Positions 14,347-16,725 of a DNA stretch of 16,725 nt are shown here, piece after piece. The stretch's first letter is position 1. Each line of letters starts with the position of its first letter. The notes below the pieces were generated by a model that saw only the letters and a program-made list of their open reading frames with translations, was not told the DNA's origin and searched no databases. The stretch lies in contig DDBE01000099.1 of the NCBI GenBank assembly GCA_002332715.1, positions 1 through 16,725 of the forward strand. Reading direction: 5' to 3'. The position numbers were made by a program, and so were the translations under genes. This DNA comes from Flavobacteriales bacterium UBA2040 (GTDB lineage: Bacteria > Bacteroidota > Bacteroidia > Flavobacteriales_D > Crocinitomicaceae).

Positions 14347-15934
14347 GATTAAAAAAACAATTTTAGTATCCGTCGTGTTGTCCTTCGGTTTCAACTTTTT
14401 TGCTCAAGAAATTCCAAAAACGGCCAATTGGTATAACAAAGGTGGTTCAGGAATGTATACAGACAAAGCAACCAAGAAAGTAAAGAAAATGAAATCAGAA
14501 ACAGTTATTGTAGCTGTTATTGATAATGGTGTTGACATTGAGCATGAAGATTTGACAGGAAAGATCTGGACGAATTCAAATGAAATTCCAGGAAATGGAA
14601 TTGATGATGACAAAAACGGTTACATCGATGATATCCATGGTTGGAATTATTTAGGAAACGCAAAAGGGGAGCATGTGGATGATTGCACACTAGAAATGAC
14701 TCGTATCGTTCGTGATTGGGGAAAGAAGTACGAAAATGCCGATGAAAACTCCCTAAACGCTGAAGAAAAAGAAGAATATAAAATCTATCAAACGGCGAAA
14801 GTTAACGTTGAGGCTGATTTAGCAAAGTATAACCAATACTTGGCATATTTCGATATGTTGCCAAGAATTATTGACGCCGTTCCAAGTCAAGTGGAAGAAA
14901 AATTGGGTAAGAAAGATTACACAATGAAGGACTTGAAAAAATGGAAAACAGAAAACGAACAAGATGCTCAGTTGAAAGGAACGGCAATGGCTATTCTTTC
15001 TGGTGAATTATCAATGGATGTTGTCAACGGTCAGAAAAAACAAATTCAAGATATGGTTGATTATAACCTGAATGTTGAATTTGATGAAAGAAAGATTATT
15101 GGTGATGACCCCAACGATTTTTCTGACACGAATTACGGAAACAATGATATTGAAGGTCCAAGTGCGGGTCACGGAACACACGTTTCTGGAATTATTACAG
15201 CGAATCGTAAGAACGGTTTAGGAGGTGACGGTGTTGCTTCAAATATATTGATTATGGGTTTGAGAGCCGTTCCAAATGGAGATGAAGCGGATAAAGATGT
15301 TGCATTGGCCATTCGCTACGCAGTTGACAATGGAGCTCAAATCATCAACATGTCATTCGGAAAAAGCTATTCTCCGCACCAAAAAGAGTTGGCAGCAGCT
15401 TTCGAATATGCGGCATCAAAAGGTGTATTGTGTATTCACGCAGCTGGAAACGACGGAAGTAATTTGGATGAAAAACCGAATTTCCCAACAAACCAATATG
15501 CGTTCCAAGCTGCGCCAGCGAAATTATTTTTAACAATTGGTGCTTCAACGTACAACAAGAAAGATCAAAAAGGTTCTTTGGCAGCTGATTTCTCGAATTA
15601 TTCTCAAACGAAAGTAGACGTTTTTGCTCCAGGTTACCAAATCTACAGCACAGTTCCTCAAAGTGAGTATGATACATATAACGGAACTTCAATGGCTTGT
15701 CCTGCGGTTTCAGGTGCGGCTGCATTTATTAAGTCATATTTCCCGAAATTAACAATGGCAGAAGTTCAAGATATTCTTTTGACTTCAGCTAAGTCTTATA
15801 AAGGAAAATCTTTTACACAGCCTGGTTCAGAGGAGAAAGTTGATTTCGCTACATTATCTGTAACAGGTTCTGTAATCAACATTAAAAATGCAGTTAAAGC
15901 TGCAAAAGCAATGTATAAAGTGAAAGGGTATTAA
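14345..15934 (+). CDS. Exported S8 (subtilisin-like) serine peptidase with a large internal insertion
   Basis: The 529-residue protein begins with a clear signal peptide (probable cut after FFA, residue 20). The triad is intact: Asp60 in VIVAVIDNGVDIEHEDL, His276 in GHGTHVSGII and Ser449 in YNGTSMACPAVSG, with oxyanion Asn369 in HAAGNDG. The Asp-to-His distance is 216 residues, far above the usual 30-40, because of a charged helical insertion (about 105-258) made of K/E/D/Y-rich sequence. A GNGIDDDKNGYIDD stretch (83-96) looks like a calcium-binding DxDxDG-type loop. There is no C-terminal sorting domain, so the protein is expected in the periplasm or released by another route, unlike the neighbouring T9SS-bound protease. 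Transcribed divergently from that gene, and followed by a strong terminator. Probably an envelope quality-control or nutritional protease; the substrate is unknown. Confidence 0.92.
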   Translation: MIKKTILVSVVLSFGFNFFAQEIPKTANWYNKGGSGMYTDKATKKVKKMKSETVIVAVIDNGVDIEHEDLTGKIWTNSNEIPGNGIDDDKNGYIDDIHGWNYLGNAKGEHVDDCTLEMTRIVRDWGKKYENADENSLNAEEKEEYKIYQTAKVNVEADLAKYNQYLAYFDMLPRIIDAVPSQVEEKLGKKDYTMKDLKKWKTENEQDAQLKGTAMAILSGELSMDVVNGQKKQIQDMVDYNLNVEFDERKIIGDDPNDFSDTNYGNNDIEGPSAGHGTHVSGIITANRKNGLGGDGVASNILIMGLRAVPNGDEADKDVALAIRYAVDNGAQIINMSFGKSYSPHQKELAAAFEYAASKGVLCIHAAGNDGSNLDEKPNFPTNQYAFQAAPAKLFLTIGASTYNKKDQKGSLAADFSNYSQTKVDVFAPGYQIYSTVPQSEYDTYNGTSMACPAVSGAAAFIKSYFPKLTMAEVQDILLTSAKSYKGKSFTQPGSEEKVDFATLSVTGSVINIKNAVKAAKAMYKVKGY

Positions 15935-15954
15935 TCCCAAAACGATTATATTTA

Positions 15955-15986
15955 AACCGTCTTGAACTATCAAGGCGGTTTTTTTT
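15955..15986 (+). terminator. Rho-independent terminator of the second subtilase gene
   Basis: An 11-bp stem AACCGTCTTGA/TCAAGGCGGTT (15955-15965 with 15970-15980, one T-G wobble) with a 4-nt ACTA loop is followed by an eight-T run (15979-15986). The run ends exactly at the next gene's ATG. Confidence 0.88.
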
Positions 15987-16460
15987 ATGCGTATAATTTT
16001 ACTTTTTGCCCTTATAGGGTTGTCGTTTGTTTCTCCGAGAAATACTCCAAAAAAAATCTTGTTGGATGAACTAGTTAATGGATGGCACCAAGCCGCCGGT
16101 GATGCTAATTTTGATGATTACTTCGGTTTGATGAATGATGATTTCGTCTTTCTTGGCACTGCACCTGGAGAACGATGGACAAAGAAGCAGTTTTCAGAAT
16201 TTAGCAAACCCTATTTCGATGCGGGCCAAGCATGGGATTTCAAAGTAATTGACAGGGAATGGGTGTTCTCAAAAAACAAGAAAATTGCTTGGTTCGACGA
16301 AAATTTGACCACATGGATGGAAGACTGTCGTGGCTCTGGAATTATTGTAAAAGAAAAAGGAAAATGGAAATTGGCGTACTATAATCTCACTGTCCTTATT
16401 GAGAATGAGAAGATTCAAGAGTTTATTGAATTGCGAAAAAAGGTAATTACGGCTGATTAA
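15987..16460 (+). CDS. Small exported SnoaL/NTF2-like protein
   Basis: The 157-residue protein starts with a short signal peptide (MRIILLFALIGLSFVSP, cut near residue 16-18) and continues with the NTF2-like cone fold: LLDELVNGWHQAAGDANFDDYFGLMNDDFVFLGTAPGERWTKKQFSEFSKPYF, then KVIDREWVFSKNKKIAWFDENL, then GSGIIVKEKGKWKLAYYNLTVLI. This is the SnoaL_3/DUF4440 branch of the superfamily, where a small pocket binds hydrophobic ligands or catalyses isomerase-type reactions; the role here is unknown. The only start that keeps the signal peptide is the ATG at 15987, directly after the upstream terminator's T-run, with no room for a separate leader. Its mRNA must therefore come from read-through or from a promoter inside the terminator region; a near-match TATATTTA (15947-15954) lies just before the stem. 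Confidence 0.82.
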   Translation: MRIILLFALIGLSFVSPRNTPKKILLDELVNGWHQAAGDANFDDYFGLMNDDFVFLGTAPGERWTKKQFSEFSKPYFDAGQAWDFKVIDREWVFSKNKKIAWFDENLTTWMEDCRGSGIIVKEKGKWKLAYYNLTVLIENEKIQEFIELRKKVITAD

Positions 16461-16472
16461 TTAAGAATTAAT

Positions 16473-16506
16473 GAATTACGAATTACGATTTATGAATTCG
16501 TAATTC
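16473..16506. repeat. 12-bp AT-rich inverted repeat between convergent genes
   Basis: GAATTACGAATT (16473-16484) and AATTCGTAATTC (16495-16506) pair perfectly across a 10-nt loop, between the SnoaL-like gene and the transaldolase-like gene, which converge. It probably acts as a bidirectional terminator, and it is built from the unit AATTACG seen twice in the left arm and loop, which suggests a dispersed intergenic repeat. Both points are inference. Confidence 0.5.
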
Positions 16507-16525
16507 AAACATTTATAATTAGCAA

Positions 16526-16725
16526 TTAAGCTATTCCTTTCGCGTGATCCGCCAAGAACTGCGCTAGTCCTGAATCCGTAAGTGGATGATTTGCCAATGA
16601 TTTTATTACTTTTAACGGTCCTGTCATCACATCTGCACCTATTTCTGCACATTGAATGATATGCATCGGGTGACGCACTGACGCAGCAAGAATCTCTGTG
16701 TCAAAACCATAATTGTCGTAAATCA
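16526..16725 (-). CDS. Transaldolase / fructose-6-phosphate aldolase family protein (3' part only)
   Basis: Only the last ~66 residues are in the window, ending at the stop at 16528-16526. The sequence [20 protein letters not shown], then [18 protein letters not shown], then [15 protein letters not shown], is the conserved C-terminal region of the small TalC/FsaA-type transaldolases: the (A)SVRHP strand that closes the TIM barrel and the C-terminal helix with HPLTD. These enzymes transfer dihydroxyacetone units or cleave fructose 6-phosphate through a Schiff-base Lys, which lies outside the window. Transaldolase versus fructose-6-phosphate aldolase activity cannot be decided from this part. 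A cytoplasmic enzyme of the pentose-phosphate pathway is most likely. Confidence 0.9.
   Translation of the reverse strand, partial: IYDNYGFDTEILAASVRHPMHIIQCAEIGADVMTGPLKVIKSLANHPLTDSGLAQFLADHAKGIA

Overview
The window looks like chromosomal DNA from an AT-rich member of the Bacteroidota, most likely order Flavobacteriales and possibly a Crocinitomicaceae-type lineage (the family-level placement is inference). The supports are promoter -7 boxes of the form TAnnTTTG, a C-terminal YPNP-type type IX secretion (T9SS) sorting domain on one protease, a BatA-type membrane protein, a DUF5606 protein, and a START-like/LptF-LptG pairing. No phage, IS element or CRISPR array is visible. Most of the window is ordinary core and envelope genes. 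The exceptions are a gene-poor stretch at about 8,500-9,220 and a dihydroorotase-like gene that has lost its metal ligands.

Positions 1-7,660 (all minus strand, so read right to left): a START-like domain protein (7660-7271), an LptF/LptG lipopolysaccharide-export permease (7207-5705), two overlapping GT4-type glycosyltransferases (5730-4564 and 4580-3381), a BatA/VWA-like membrane protein (3329-1272) and a dihydroorotase homologue running off the left edge (1262-1). The overlaps of 26 and 17 nt and the 9-nt gap before the last gene suggest cotranscription. LptF/G plus two glycosyltransferases points to surface polysaccharide or LPS assembly; the BatA-like and dihydroorotase-like genes may be a separate unit with its own promoter.

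Positions 7,744-9,220: an isoprenylcysteine-methyltransferase-type membrane protein on the plus strand, then a good Bacteroidota promoter and about 140 nt of structured leader. The leader holds a nested hairpin and a broken 5' copy of a tRNA with a perfect 14-bp palindrome in its D-loop. An intact tRNA-Met(CAT) and a strong terminator follow. On the minus strand beyond it lies what looks like a recombination scar: the last ~56 codons of a SulP transporter STAS domain abut, out of frame, the truncated gene of a small lipoprotein.

Positions 9,439-14,246 (minus strand): the lipoprotein stub, an M3-family oligoendopeptidase, a DUF5606 protein with a histone-H1-like Lys/Ala/Pro tail, and a large secreted subtilisin-like protease carrying a T9SS sorting domain. 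Positions 14,345-16,460 (plus strand): a second, divergently transcribed subtilase with a signal peptide but no sorting domain, a terminator, and a small secreted SnoaL/NTF2-like protein whose start codon touches the terminator T-tract. The right edge holds the 3' end of a transaldolase/fructose-6-phosphate-aldolase-type gene on the minus strand, converging on an AT-rich inverted repeat.
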